Assembly: GCA_949127805.1 (NCBI GenBank)
Contig: CASBQC010000418.1
Coordinates: 1-35,405, forward strand
Reading direction: 5' to 3'
Length of the DNA stretch: 35,405 nt
Origin: Nostocales cyanobacterium PMM_0081
GTDB lineage: Bacteria > Cyanobacteriota > Cyanobacteriia > Cyanobacteriales > Nostocaceae
Both the position numbers and the translations under genes were made by a program. This document shows, piece after piece, positions 12,167 through 22,335 of the stretch. Every line of letters starts with the position of its first letter. Position 1 is the stretch's first letter. The notes under the pieces were generated by a model. It was not told the origin of the DNA, ran no database searches, and was given only the letters and a program-made list of their open reading frames with translations.

Positions 12167-12943
12167 ATGAGTCAAATTACATTCCTCAGCGATTTTGGCG
12201 ATCGCGATGTCTATGTCGGGGTAATGAAAGGAGTAATCGCCCAAATCAACCCAAAATTAACCATAATAGACTTAACGCACCAAATTGCACCCCAAAACAT
12301 CGCTGCGGCGAGATTTTGCTTGATGAATGCTTATGGTTATTTCCCAAAGGGGACAGTGCATGTAGCGGTGGTAGATCCGGGGGTGGGAGGAATCAGGAGA
12401 GCGATCGCCTTACAATTAGCTGATGGGTTTTTGGTGGGACCTGACAATGGTATATTTAGTGGGGTACTTAGTCAAAGTCCTGCGATCGCCGCAGTCGAAC
12501 TGACAAACTCTCAATATTGGCTCACTCAACAACCCAGCAGAACTTTTCACGGAAGAGATATTTTTGCACCTGTGGCAGCGCATCTGAAGAGCGGTGTTTG
12601 TTTAAAAGAGCTAGGCAGAGAAATCGATCCAGCAAAGCTGATAAAGTTGGATTTAGCAGAATGCTGTTTAACAGAAACTGGTGTAACTGGTTGCATACAA
12701 TATATTGACCATTTTGGCAACTTAATCAGCAATATTTGGGCAAGTTACGTGCAAGGAAAAACCTGGTATGTCAAAGCTGCCGGGTTGACAATACCAGGTT
12801 GTGAAACTTACGCTGATGTGCAGATTGGGGATGCGATCGCTTTAATTGGTAGTCACGGTTGGGTAGAAATTGCGATCAACAGCGGTAATGCACAGTTACA
12901 GTTGCTTCTTCAGTTGGGAGATGCGGTAGAAGTTTTGCTTTGA
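12167..12943 (+). CDS. SAM hydroxide adenosyltransferase / DUF62 (SAM-dependent halogenase-fold) protein
   Basis: 'MSQITFLSDFGDRDVYVGVMKGVI', 'VAVVDPGVGGIRRAIAL', 'LVGPDNGIFSGVL', 'RTFHGRDIFAPVAAHL'. The ORF track starts at 12149. Confidence 0.9.
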   Translation: MSQITFLSDFGDRDVYVGVMKGVIAQINPKLTIIDLTHQIAPQNIAAARFCLMNAYGYFPKGTVHVAVVDPGVGGIRRAIALQLADGFLVGPDNGIFSGVLSQSPAIAAVELTNSQYWLTQQPSRTFHGRDIFAPVAAHLKSGVCLKELGREIDPAKLIKLDLAECCLTETGVTGCIQYIDHFGNLISNIWASYVQGKTWYVKAAGLTIPGCETYADVQIGDAIALIGSHGWVEIAINSGNAQLQLLLQLGDAVEVLL

Positions 12944-12950
12944 GAAACAA

Positions 12951-12982
12951 GATCCCCGACTTCGTAAGAGTTGTCGGGGATC
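12951..12982. terminator. Strong hairpin (GATCCCCGAC / GTCGGGGATC)
   Basis: Perfect 10-bp inverted repeat, 12951-12960 and 12973-12982, just after the DUF62 stop. Confidence 0.55.
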
Positions 12983-13001
12983 TGAATCTTTGCCTAAAAC
13001 C

Positions 13002-13233
13002 TTACCCTTCAACCTGTTTAGGGCAAACTTCAAATTCGGAACGCGCGCGAAAGAAACAGACATCAAACTCAAAGAAGAAATTAGCCTGTCCCAAGATCAA
13101 AGGCACATCATTTGCTTGTGTCCAAGCAAATGCCAGGTTAACTATTGGGAACGAACTGACTAATGATTTTGTAGGGGAATCTTTGAGCGTCAACCATTCT
13201 GCTCTTGTCGCTTTGTAGCCAGAAGATTCAATG
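13002..13233 (-). pseudogene. C-terminal fragment of an aspartyl-protease-like hypothetical protein, truncated at an IS end
   Basis: Minus-strand frame continues upstream of the annotated start: FIESSGYKATRAEWLTLKDSPTKSLVSSFPIVNLAFAWTQANDVPLILGQANFFFEFDVCFFRARSEFEVCPKQVEG. It then meets an in-frame stop where the IS hairpin begins. 'DVPLILGQ.NFF.EFDVCFFR....FEV.PK' resembles cyanobacterial retropepsin-like hypotheticals. Confidence 0.6.
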
Positions 13234-13245
13234 AACTACCCCACC

Positions 13246-13728
13246 CTACTTCGTAGAGGGTGGGGTTTCTACATCCCCACCCGTAGAGCAAAATTTTTGA
13301 CGCTTCGCACGACCTAGTTGCTTCATACTTCCCGCAGACTTTCGTTTACGAGTGCCTGAAATAGAGCTAGAATCATCTGCGTCTAAGAGGTTGGTTCCCA
13401 ACCCCTGTAGATTATTTGAGTACCAAAGCAACATAACTTCTGCGGATGCAATATCGCGTTGTTGATGATATCCACAGTTATAGCAAACGTGCTGGCGCTG
13501 TGATAAATCCTTTTTTTCTTGATGCCCACATTTTGGGCAAGTTTGAGATGGTTTCACTCTTCGTGTCGGAACTTCCACGAATAATCCGCCAACATCTGAC
13601 AACTTCGCTTTTAGAGCGTCTTTTATCATGCCCATCCCGACATCAAGAATCGATTTATTTAGTCCAGCTTTCTGTTTCTTGCGCTTACCCTTCTTGGCTT
13701 TGGCACTCATTTTTTTCACTTCTAGCTT
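13246..13728 (-). pseudogene. tnpB: tnpB 3' exon (C-terminal half of RNA-guided TnpB nuclease), separated from its 5' exon by a group II intron
   Basis: 'KLEVKKMSAKAKKGKRKKQKAGLNKSILDVGMGMIKDALKAK', zinc-ribbon 'CPKCGHQEKKDLSQRQHVCYNCGYHQQRDIASAEVML'. The ORF-track N-terminus (MYTEMRKHGSNREVLGIIPHIDSN) is intron domain V/VI. Confidence 0.85.
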
Positions 13729-15945
13729 GTTAGAGTCGATGTGGGGTATTATCCCCAGCACCTCTCTGTTAGAACCGTGCTTACGCATTTCTGTGTACAC
13801 GGCTCCCGATATTCTTAGGGGTTTTCCCTTTTGCCCATGTGTATATAATCGTGGCAGGATTCATGAATAGCTAGGAGATTTTTTGATTTCCAGTTATCAT
13901 GGTTTCCGTCGATGTGGTGTAAATGGACTCGCTCGTTGCTCATCATTTTTAACCCACAGTGACCACATGAATGGTTCTGCTTTTTCAAGGCTTTGGAGGT
14001 TGCACCATCGTATAACTTACTGTTGCGTTGGCTCCAATAAGTAATGTCGCCGTCGTAAGGTGATTTATTTCCTGTGACGTTATCGAATCTGTTTTCAGAG
14101 TATGAAACTGCTGGAAACGCTTTTTCAATCAGCCTTGTTGTTGATTCTCGCGTTAACTTTGTTTCTTTGTTGAAAACTCTCCATGTTCTGTTTTGGATGT
14201 GCCAAAGTGAAAACCTTGACCCTTCCATCTTGCAGAATCTATGGTAGTTTCTCCAACCTCTTACTATTGGTGCTAACTTTTCTGCTTTTTCCTTAGAACC
14301 ATAATTCGAGCAGTTAACGATGTTCTTTACCTTTTGACGGAACTTTTTAAAGTTCTCCACTGAGGGAGTACATCTAAACTTCCCGTTGGCTTGTACTTTG
14401 AAGTGCCAGCCTAGAAAGTCGAATCCATCTGTCGCGGCGGTTATCTTGGTTTTCTTTTCACTTACTTTCATTCCGCGTGCTGCCAAAAATTCTTCAATTC
14501 TTCCAAGTATCTCGGTTGCATCGTCTTGAGGTCTAAGTATTATTACCATGTCGTCGGCGTACCGAATTGATGGTTCAATAATACTTGTGGAAGGGGTTTT
14601 GTTCGTGATTCTGTAACCACGGTGTACGTGGTATCTATGAATACTTTCAATCCCGTTTAAGGCGATGTTAGCTAACAGAGGACTTACTACTCCGCCTTGT
14701 GGCGTTCCTTGTTCTGGAAATTCGGGATTTGTTCCGGCTTTTAGGCATCGAAAAATTCCGAGTTTGATTCCTTTTGGGGCAATCAAATTTTCCATAATGG
14801 AGGTGTGTGAAATCCTATCGAAGCATTTTTCGATATCCAGTTCTATAACTCTTTTATCTATTCCGTTGCAATTTGAGCGTAGGTTGTTGAATAGGGTTTT
14901 TTGTGCATCATGTGCTGAACGTCCTGTTCGGAAACCAAAACTGTATGCATGGAAGGTTGCTTCGTGTGCTGGTTCGAGTGCATATTTTGCGAGACATTGC
15001 CACGCTCTATCTGCGAGAGTAGGTATTTTAAGCAAACGAGTTGTCCCGTCCTTTTTAGGGATTGGGATTTCTCTTAAGCCTTGATGTTTCCAATTTCCTG
15101 ATTCATTCTTCAGTAGGGTTTCTAACTCGAAACGTTCTGAAAAATCAAGGGATTTCTTACCATCAATACCTGCTGTCTTCTTACCGGCGTTTAGCTGCGT
15201 TACTTGACGAATTGCTAAAAATCTAGCTGATTTGGATTTTAAGATAAGTTTCTGTAAAAACCGCGCTTTCCGCTTGTCTCCTGCTTGAATCGCTTTGAAC
15301 ACTCTCTTTTGTAGGCGGAATAAATCCTTGCGAAATTTCTTCCACGGTAGATTCTTCCAAGATTCACTAGTCTCATGACTGTGCCTAATCATGCTCTTCT
15401 CCCGGATCGTGCTTTCTGAATACCTTGCAGCAATTACGCCGCATCCTACCCGATTTGAAGGAGTTCCGTGTCTCATCTCACCTACCAGGGAATCGACTGT
15501 GCCCTAGACCCTCAAATCGTTTTTATTCGTTCCTTCAGAAGATTGTTTTGTTCCGTTAGGTGTAGCCAATTTGACTATCAGAAACCCCAGATTCTAGCAG
15601 CTATTACCGAAACATGCTGCGGGTTTTGACTCTGATGAAGTCAGGGTTTTTTTAGTGATGCCCTGCTTGTAGTTAAGTCACTTTTATAGGCTCAATTTCA
15701 CCGTAGGAACTCCCTATTAGCACCAGTGTCTCTCCATCACGAAAGTCTGATTGCGCCCTGTTCCTAGCTTCACTCTCCAAGAATTGAGCTTGGTCGATGT
15801 AGGCAGGTAAGGAGTCACGCATGAATCTTGCGGGAAGGGCTTTCACCTTCATCAATCTGAAAGTTCAGTGCTTAACAAGGGTTAAGTATCACTGGATTAG
15901 TTATGTACGGACTTATACCGTGATTCACTAATCAACGAATCGCAC
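13729..15945 (-). mobile_element. Group II intron 1 (about 2.2 kb) inserted in tnpB
   Basis: 5' end GTGCGATTCGTTGATTAGTG (minus strand, from 15945). Domain V-like GAGCCGTGTACACAGAAATGCGTAAGCACGGTTC (13772-13805). Domain VI/3' end ...CCCCACATCGACTCTAAC. Encodes an RT-HNH protein. Joining ...GTCACTGAG^AAGCTAGAAGTG restores the tnpB frame (VTE-KLEVKKM). Confidence 0.85.
13815..15476 (-). CDS. Group II intron reverse transcriptase/maturase with HNH endonuclease domain
   Basis: 'IPIPKKDGTTRLLKIPTLADRAWQCLAKYALEPAHEATFHAYSFGFRTGRSAHDA', 'GTPQGGVVSPLLANIALNGIE', 'IRYADDMVIIL', C-terminal HNH 'CGHCGLKMMSNERVHLHHIDGNHDNWKSKNLLAIHESCHDYIHM'. The real start is probably MIRHSHETSESWKNLPWKKF. Confidence 0.93.
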   Translation of the reverse strand: MRHGTPSNRVGCGVIAARYSESTIREKSMIRHSHETSESWKNLPWKKFRKDLFRLQKRVFKAIQAGDKRKARFLQKLILKSKSARFLAIRQVTQLNAGKKTAGIDGKKSLDFSERFELETLLKNESGNWKHQGLREIPIPKKDGTTRLLKIPTLADRAWQCLAKYALEPAHEATFHAYSFGFRTGRSAHDAQKTLFNNLRSNCNGIDKRVIELDIEKCFDRISHTSIMENLIAPKGIKLGIFRCLKAGTNPEFPEQGTPQGGVVSPLLANIALNGIESIHRYHVHRGYRITNKTPSTSIIEPSIRYADDMVIILRPQDDATEILGRIEEFLAARGMKVSEKKTKITAATDGFDFLGWHFKVQANGKFRCTPSVENFKKFRQKVKNIVNCSNYGSKEKAEKLAPIVRGWRNYHRFCKMEGSRFSLWHIQNRTWRVFNKETKLTRESTTRLIEKAFPAVSYSENRFDNVTGNKSPYDGDITYWSQRNSKLYDGATSKALKKQNHSCGHCGLKMMSNERVHLHHIDGNHDNWKSKNLLAIHESCHDYIHMGKRENP

Positions 15946-16746
15946 CTCAGTGACTACCGTGCTGTTACCGCTAATAATTCGTGTAGTCTCTTGATGCACC
16001 CAGTTTTGGCGCTGGTTGGCAACTTTTCTATTCAGCTTGCTAACCTGCTTCTGGGCTTTCTTCCACCTACAAGATGCCTTAGTCTTTTTCTTGAAATTGG
16101 GTGAACGTTTACGACGTTTAGCTTTGCTTAATTGCTTGTTTCGTTTATCTGCTTTCCTCAAAAATCTAGGCGCAGAAACTAATCCGTCCTCGACTCCAGT
16201 AGTCCAGGCAATAGCATCATTACATCCTAAATCAATTGCGATAACCCCGTCATCAGTTTTGCGGCTATTCTTGAGCAAGATTTCATCAACTTCTAAAACG
16301 ATACTTGCATACCATTTTCCGTTGCGGTAAACAATATCCATCGCTTTAGGATGTCCCCAAAGTCTAGCTTTTCCTCGCATCTGGATTTGACCAATCTTAG
16401 CCAATTCTAAATAGCCATTATCTCCTGTGCTGTGCGCTTTCCAACCTGTAAAGCTTGGATAACTCCAACCGGAATAATGCCTAATTGACTTGAATCTAGG
16501 ATACTTTGCCAATCCTTTAAAGAAGCGTTGAAACGCAAAATCAACACGCTTCAAAGTTGATTGCAACGCTTGTGAATTAACTTGCCTGTATTCTGTCCAA
16601 ACGTCCTTGAAGTCAGGCAAACAATTTTGCTGTTCAAAGTACGAAACGGATAGCCCAAGCTTCTTGTAAGAATTGACTCTATTATGCACTGCGGCGTTAT
16701 AAAGCTCCTTATGTAACCGCCTATGATAGTGCAGTAAATCATTCAC
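15946..16746 (-). pseudogene. tnpB: tnpB 5' exon (N-terminal half), interrupted by group II intron 1
   Basis: TnpB features: 'VIAIDLGCNDAIAWTTGVEDGLVSAPRFLRKADKRNKQLSKAKRRK', 'ISGNSTVVTE' followed by the GTGCG intron start. The open frame upstream of the GTG start adds LRRATFRLYPTKQ, so the true start is unclear. Confidence 0.82.
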
Positions 16747-16858
16747 TTGTTTAGTAGGGTATAGCCTAAAAGTAGCTCTACGTAACGCCAGTAGTAATCA
16801 CTTCCCGTTCAGTTTCTTAGCTTATGGTATAATACCATCGTCTAATTCAGTTGTCAAG

Positions 16859-17281
16859 ATGAAAACTCAACTACGTTCCGGCGCTCATGCCGTTTTTAGA
16901 ATTCAGTTTCACATGATTTTTGTGACTAAATATCGTAAAAATGTTATTGATCAAGCAATTCTTTCTAAGCTAAAGGAAGTATTTGGTAGAGTGTGCGAAA
17001 AAAGAAAATGTATTTTACTCGAATTTAACGGGGAAGAAAATCATGTTCATTTATTAGTAGATGCTCATCCAGACAACAATATTTCACAACTGATTAGTTC
17101 TTTGAAGTCTGCATCAAGCCGTATAGTTAGAAAAGAATTTGAAACTTATCTAAAACAGTTTTATTGGAAAAAAGAAGATCCTAGCTTCTGGACTGATGCC
17201 TATTGTGTTATTTCAGCAGGTGGCGCACCCCTGGAAACAATCAAAGAATATATAAAGTCTCAACAGGAACCGAAAAGCTAA
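16859..17281 (+). CDS. tnpA: IS200/IS605 family Y1 (HUH) transposase TnpA
   Basis: 'RIQFHMIFVTKYRKNVID', HUH motif 'NHVHLLVDAHPD', C-terminal 'GGAPLETIKEYIKSQQEP'. Confidence 0.95.
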   Translation: MKTQLRSGAHAVFRIQFHMIFVTKYRKNVIDQAILSKLKEVFGRVCEKRKCILLEFNGEENHVHLLVDAHPDNNISQLISSLKSASSRIVRKEFETYLKQFYWKKEDPSFWTDAYCVISAGGAPLETIKEYIKSQQEPKS

Positions 17282-17462
17282 TGCGATGCGTATCTTGTAG
17301 GAAAGAATTGTCAAAAACTCAACTGCCCCATTGCTTCTTTTACCTATGGTAAAATTTAGCAACGGGGCGTTGACGCTCGAAGACTCGCTACCGCTTCGCT
17401 AACGTTTTTGACTTGCTTACATCCCCTCCCTGCCTTCGGCGCTAGGTTGGGGAATTACGCAA

Positions 17463-17645
17463 TTAAGTTAAAACATTGGCAGCCTCAGAGCAATTGTAGG
17501 GCGACCAGACAGGATATTCTTGATTGGCAACAAAGAAGTTTGCATCTTCTTCTTTGACCAGTTCTGTTGCAAGGAACTGCATAAGCCGAAGCTTGTCAAT
17601 TTTTGGAAGATTCTGGATTTGTGACATGAGTTCAGCTAATGGCAT
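17463..17645 (-). pseudogene. N-terminal part of a short cyanobacterial hypothetical protein, truncated at the IS end
   Basis: MPLAELMSQIQNLPKIDKLRLMQFLATELVKEEDANFFVANQEYPVWSPYNCSEAANVLT*. The stop falls next to the IS edge (17452); related proteins, from memory, continue past 'AANVL'. Confidence 0.5.
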
Positions 17646-18005
17646 TTGAGAATCTCCTTTTCTAAGATTGGGTGAAAAGGTTGGGGATGCTGGCTTGTCG
17701 CATGGGGGCGATCGCTAACGTTCACTTAATTCTACCAATTAGCCTAATGGGTCGGTTCAGGAACTTCTAATCCCTGTCGCAGCAATTTTTCCCTGAGCGA
17801 TCGACTAGAAAGCACAAAATCTTGCGTTTCTAAGTCCATCGCCACAATCTTGATAAAAAAAGTATAAAGTTATCTGAATAACGGATAAATTTCAGAGTTA
17901 TTACTGATATACTTCTCAAGAATAGAGACTAACTAACATCAACGAGCAAAAAAGTTGCACAATCTCTCCTAGCATAGGAAATATAGATTAAAATCCAAGA
18001 TTGTT

Positions 18006-18659
18006 ATGACTCTAACAGAATCGCCACCATCCGTTTATCAAGGTCAGTTTGGCGAATTTACAATTAATCAAAGCGATCGCACTGGTGTGATTATCTATCG
18101 CACTGGCTTGATAATAGCTGCACTCAGCTTTGCGATCGCCAGCGCTTTGATTTTACTCAACAACAACCCAACTACCATCCAAGCAATTACACCTTTGTAT
18201 ACCTGCTTCAGCCTAGCTTTAGGTGTAAGTTTACTGACTATTCATATCTACTTAGCACCGTTGCACCGAGCTTTACAAGTTTTCTGGCTGATTGGTTGCA
18301 TTTCTTCATTTCTAGTGGGGCATTTTGACAGTCAACCGTTTGCTGTCACTGTTTACACTCAACCCCTGACTTTATTCGGAGTGGGTTTTATCTTCGCGGC
18401 TTTGACAGGTATATTTTTCAAAGAAGCTTTTTGCTTCAATCGTTTGGAAACCAAGGTATTAACCTTTACAATCCCCTTACTGCTGCTGGGACATTTAGTA
18501 GGTGTTTTGCCAATTCAAGTAGAACAAGTTTTATTAGGAGTGTGGGCAATTTTGTTTGTCGTATTTGCCTTGCGGAAAGCTGTGCAAGAAATTCCTCCGG
18601 ATATTGGTGACAAATCTGTGTTTGCTTATTTGAAAGCAGAAAAGACAGCCAAAGCATAA
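18006..18659 (+). CDS. DUF2301-like integral membrane protein
   Basis: 'YQGQFGEFTINQSDRTGVIIYRTGLIIAALSFAIASAL', 'HIYLAPLHRALQVFWLIG', multiple TM segments. Confidence 0.75.
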   Translation: MTLTESPPSVYQGQFGEFTINQSDRTGVIIYRTGLIIAALSFAIASALILLNNNPTTIQAITPLYTCFSLALGVSLLTIHIYLAPLHRALQVFWLIGCISSFLVGHFDSQPFAVTVYTQPLTLFGVGFIFAALTGIFFKEAFCFNRLETKVLTFTIPLLLLGHLVGVLPIQVEQVLLGVWAILFVVFALRKAVQEIPPDIGDKSVFAYLKAEKTAKA

Positions 18660-18669
18660 ATACAGCTTA

Positions 18670-19353
18670 ATGTCAATCAAAAACCGTAAAAATCAAAAAA
18701 GACCAAAAATCCGGCTGATAAAACGCCAAGAAATGTGGACGCTGACGGCGCCGGGATGGGTAATAGCGATCGCTTTAATCATTTCTGTAATGTTTTTCAG
18801 CATTACTCATTTATACCCGTTTCTCGCCGTCACTTCTCCCATCAAAGCCGATGTCTTGGTTGTCGAAGGATGGCTAACAGATTACGGAATAGAACAAGCA
18901 TTTACCGAATTTAAAAACGGTTCCTATCGACAAATATTCACCACAGGAGGTCCAGTAGAAAGAGGATTTTATCTAGCTGAATATAAGACTTTTGCAGGAA
19001 TTGCGGCTGCAACTTTAAAAAAGCTGGGTGTACAACCAGAAAAAGTGACAGTTGTGCCTACACCTGATGTAATTAAGGATCGGACTCATGCATCTGCGAT
19101 CGCACTTCGTCAGTGGCAAGCTTATTCAAATTTACCGATAAAATCAATGAATTTGTTAACCTCTGATGCCCATGCTCGCAGAAGTTGGCTAATATTTCAA
19201 CAAGTACTTGCCCCGGAAATCAAAGTTGGAGTAATTGCCGCCAAACCATTCAATTACAATGCAAAGAAATGGTGGATTTCTAGCGAAGGTGTGCGAACAG
19301 TGATTTCGGAAACTATCGCTTATATTTACGCACTGTTTGTAAATTGGCAGTGA
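18670..19353 (+). CDS. ElyC/SanA/YdcF (DUF218-like) family protein
   Basis: '[43 protein letters not shown]' and '[14 protein letters not shown]', with one N-terminal TM. Confidence 0.75.
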   Translation: MSIKNRKNQKRPKIRLIKRQEMWTLTAPGWVIAIALIISVMFFSITHLYPFLAVTSPIKADVLVVEGWLTDYGIEQAFTEFKNGSYRQIFTTGGPVERGFYLAEYKTFAGIAAATLKKLGVQPEKVTVVPTPDVIKDRTHASAIALRQWQAYSNLPIKSMNLLTSDAHARRSWLIFQQVLAPEIKVGVIAAKPFNYNAKKWWISSEGVRTVISETIAYIYALFVNWQ

Positions 19354-19388
19354 GGACTTCAGTGCTCATCTTTAGATGGAATTTCAAA

Positions 19389-20906
19389 ATGTTGCCAAAC
19401 CTGTTTCAGGAGGTAACACTCTCTGATTGGTTGGTAACTTTAAGAAAACATCGTAACTTTGCATTACGTGAAAGAACAAACGGATACCAAACTAATAATC
19501 AAGACTCTGATTTGATAATCGCATATGTCTATGGTGCATACTGCGATTTAATAGATAAAGTTGAATATGGTTCTAGTTGCCCTTTGACTTGCCCAATTAT
19601 AAAACATGGGGTTATCCCTGAAGATTTTAGTTTAGCAACTAAGCTTTCGTCAGTCGTAGATAAAAAGACTGGTGAGAAAAGTAAAGTTGTTAAATGGGAT
19701 AGTCTTGGCGGTATCCAAATGAAGGTGACAACTCAATTGAGAAATACTTTTAAACAGTTTTCGATTATTGAGTCTACTGTTCTTCAAAATAATATCTCTA
19801 AATTAGATACAGCTTTTAATAACTTTTGGAAGAATGGTAGAGGGTATCCAGTATTCATAAAACGTTTGGATACTTTTGAGTACAATCCAGGTCGAGTTAC
19901 ATTAAAGAACATTAGAGAAAACTATGCAACTGCCTATCTGCCGGGAATTGGGGATGTAAAATTCCATAATAGCCGTGATTTAACAATTATAAATAAAACT
20001 AAAACTTGCACAATAAAACGTGTAGCAAATAGTTGGTACATTTCGATTCTAGTAGAAATACCCAACACACTACCAGAATTATCTGACTTAAGTAAAGCTA
20101 AATCAGTAGTTGGTATTGATGTCGGAGTAAACAAGCTAGTATCTTTATCGGATGGTAGCTTTATTGAAAACAAAAAATTCACTACCAACAAAAAGACAGT
20201 TCGACGAATAGCTATTAGACAACGTGCAATCAGCCGTAAACAAACTGGTTCTAAAAATAAGAGAAAAGCATTTAAAAAGTTAGCTGTTCAAAGTCATAAA
20301 ATCTCTCAAAAACGTGACGGTTATAACTGGCAAGTTGCAAATCAGATTGTAAAAGTGGCTGACGTGATAGCTCGTGAAGACTTGAAAATTAAGAATATGG
20401 TTAAACGAGCCAAACCAAAACACGATGGTAAAGGTGGTTATTTAAAGAATAAAGCCGCTCAAAAAACCGGACTCAACAAAGTTATTTTAGATTGTGGTTG
20501 GGGAGATATTTTCAATAAAATAGCTTGGTTAGCAGTTAAGTGTGGTAAGCATGTTATTGCGGTTGACCCAAAAAATACTAGTTTAGAATGTCCCAAATGT
20601 GGACACATTGATAAAGCAAATCGGGATGGAGAAAAGTATCTTTGTGTTAAGTGCGGACACGTTGACCATGCTGATACTGCGGCTTCTAGAAAAATAGCTA
20701 AAAAGGTGGGTTTGGAATACCCAAAAAATAAAACTTCCCTACCTGCGGACAGCGGGAAAGTCACGCTTGTGGAGAGAACAACCTATGGAGTTGTGCCCAA
20801 GAACCAAGCCTACGGTTATGTTGGAATTCAGTTAAATCTTTTTGATTTAAACGAGTATCAATCGAACGACAATCGGAACTTTAAGAGATACGGCTCAACC
20901 TCTTAA
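19389..20906 (+). CDS. tnpB: Solo TnpB-type RNA-guided nuclease homolog (IS605/IS1341-like)
   Basis: RuvC-like '[19 protein letters not shown]', '[19 protein letters not shown]', zinc finger '[37 protein letters not shown]'. No tnpA adjacent. The ORF track starts at 19344 and overlaps the upstream gene. Confidence 0.9.
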   Translation: MLPNLFQEVTLSDWLVTLRKHRNFALRERTNGYQTNNQDSDLIIAYVYGAYCDLIDKVEYGSSCPLTCPIIKHGVIPEDFSLATKLSSVVDKKTGEKSKVVKWDSLGGIQMKVTTQLRNTFKQFSIIESTVLQNNISKLDTAFNNFWKNGRGYPVFIKRLDTFEYNPGRVTLKNIRENYATAYLPGIGDVKFHNSRDLTIINKTKTCTIKRVANSWYISILVEIPNTLPELSDLSKAKSVVGIDVGVNKLVSLSDGSFIENKKFTTNKKTVRRIAIRQRAISRKQTGSKNKRKAFKKLAVQSHKISQKRDGYNWQVANQIVKVADVIAREDLKIKNMVKRAKPKHDGKGGYLKNKAAQKTGLNKVILDCGWGDIFNKIAWLAVKCGKHVIAVDPKNTSLECPKCGHIDKANRDGEKYLCVKCGHVDHADTAASRKIAKKVGLEYPKNKTSLPADSGKVTLVERTTYGVVPKNQAYGYVGIQLNLFDLNEYQSNDNRNFKRYGSTS

Positions 20907-20912
20907 AGAATC

Positions 20913-20940
20913 CCCTCGCCTTTAGGCAGGGGAGTGTCAA
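20913..20940. repeat. IS200/IS605-type 3'-end hairpin of the solo tnpB element
   Basis: CCCCTCGCCTTTAGGCAGGGG immediately after the tnpB stop. Confidence 0.55.
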
Positions 20941-20944
20941 TACA

Positions 20945-21973
20945 TTATCTCAACACCTCCATTTGTTCCACCGCATTAAGTTCATCAAGAACTCGCCAAA
21001 TTTCTTGTAACATTGGCTGTAACCCAGCGCCGGTAACAGCGGAAATCAAGAAAACCGGTGCAAAGGATAGATGATTAAGTTGCATAGCTAAGGCTTCCAA
21101 ATCTACAGTTTCGCGATCTACCGCATCAATTTTGTTCAGGGCTAAAACAAGCGATCGCTCTGGTAAACCTCGTCCGTAATCTTGTAACTCTTTCTTAATC
21201 GTTTTATATTCGCCTATTACATCTTCACTGGTAGCATCTATCAAATGCAACAGTACCCGCGTGCGCTCAATGTGACGCAGAAAATCGTGTCCCAACCCCG
21301 CACCACCAGAAGCACCTTCAATTAATCCGGGAATATCAGCAAAAACCGTACCATCGCCACTCGGTTTCCTGACAACACCCAAGTTCGGTATTAAAGTAGT
21401 AAACGGGTAATCAGCAATTTTCGGACGCGCTGCCGACAAAGCTGATATCAAAGTCGATTTTCCTGCATTTGGTAGCCCAATAATTCCCACTTCTGCTAAC
21501 AGTTTCAACTCCAGACGCAGCTGCCTGAGTTCCCCTTCTAATCCGGGGAGGGCGTATTCTGGAGCGCGGTTGCGGTTGCTCAAGAAATGTTGATTTCCCA
21601 AGCCACCTTTACCACCTTTAGCTACCACAAAAGTCTGGTTTTGCTCAATTAAATCTGCCAACAGTTCGCCACTTTCCGCATCATAAATAGCCGTACCGCA
21701 GGGAACTTCGACAGTTAAATCTTTGCCATTTGCACCGGTGCAGTTATTTGGTCCCCCACGTGCCCCATTTTCTCCCGCAAAGCGGTGATTGTATCGGAAA
21801 TCTAGGAGAGTTTGCAGATTTTCCACAGCCGTGAAAATCACCGAACCGCCGCGTCCCCCATTTCCACCAGAGGGACCACCAGTTGGTACATACTTCTCCC
21901 GACGGAAGGCAACAATACCATCGCCACCCTTGCCCGCTTGAACTTCAATGTTTGCTTGATCGATAAATTGCAT
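20945..21973 (-). CDS. obgE: GTPase ObgE/CgtA
   Basis: Obg fold '[47 protein letters not shown]', G1 '[15 protein letters not shown]', G3 'DIPGLIEGA', 'NKIDAV'. Confidence 0.97.
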   Translation of the reverse strand: MQFIDQANIEVQAGKGGDGIVAFRREKYVPTGGPSGGNGGRGGSVIFTAVENLQTLLDFRYNHRFAGENGARGGPNNCTGANGKDLTVEVPCGTAIYDAESGELLADLIEQNQTFVVAKGGKGGLGNQHFLSNRNRAPEYALPGLEGELRQLRLELKLLAEVGIIGLPNAGKSTLISALSAARPKIADYPFTTLIPNLGVVRKPSGDGTVFADIPGLIEGASGGAGLGHDFLRHIERTRVLLHLIDATSEDVIGEYKTIKKELQDYGRGLPERSLVLALNKIDAVDRETVDLEALAMQLNHLSFAPVFLISAVTGAGLQPMLQEIWRVLDELNAVEQMEVLR

Positions 21974-22335
21974 AGTTTAGTTAGTTGTTAATTGTTGGTG
22001 GTTAGTTGTTGGTGGGAGTGTTGTTGGTTGTTTGGTTGATGGTTAAGAGTCAACAGTCAAGAGTTATCTACGCTTTCAGAACTGATTACCGCGTTCCCAA
22101 TTCCCCATAATCGATGTTCCCAATTCGCCATTCCCCACTAACCACTAACCACTATCCACTAACTCTACCTAAATGTGACATGACCCCGACCGTCGCGGAC
22201 GGGGCTTCTAAGAATCACTTCTTAGTTTTCCTAGTTGCTCCCTTGCGGGTTTTCGACTTTGACCTAGACTGAGATATCTCAATCCCTGGCAAATCGTCTG
22301 CATAGGCGTTTTGGATTCCCGACTGCCCATCGGTA

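Larger units (their letters stand above)
13239..17452. mobile_element. IS200/IS605-family element (tnpA + tnpB) with a group II intron inside tnpB
   Basis: Subterminal hairpins at both edges: CCCCACCCTACTTCGTAGAGGGTGGGG (13239-13265) and CCCCTCCCTGCCTTCGGCGCTAGGTTGGGG (17423-17452). They enclose divergent tnpB (-) and tnpA (+). Exact ends not determined. Confidence 0.75.

Noticed and set aside
12940-13218. 92-aa + strand ORF
   Set aside because: Antisense to the retropepsin-like remnant, which has the better protein signature.
14665-15084. 139-aa + strand ORF
   Set aside because: Antisense to the group II intron RT.
13815-15476. Considered as a second DGR RT or retron RT
   Set aside because: It has group II maturase motifs (GTPQGGVVSPLLANI, YADD), a C-terminal HNH, GTGCG and domain V boundaries, and no associated TR/VR pair.
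17680-17850. Minus-strand peptide KIVAMDLETQDFVLSSRSLREKLLRQGLEVPEPTH as a gene
   Set aside because: Looks like a short 3' gene fragment with no start or upstream domain, too little to support a feature.
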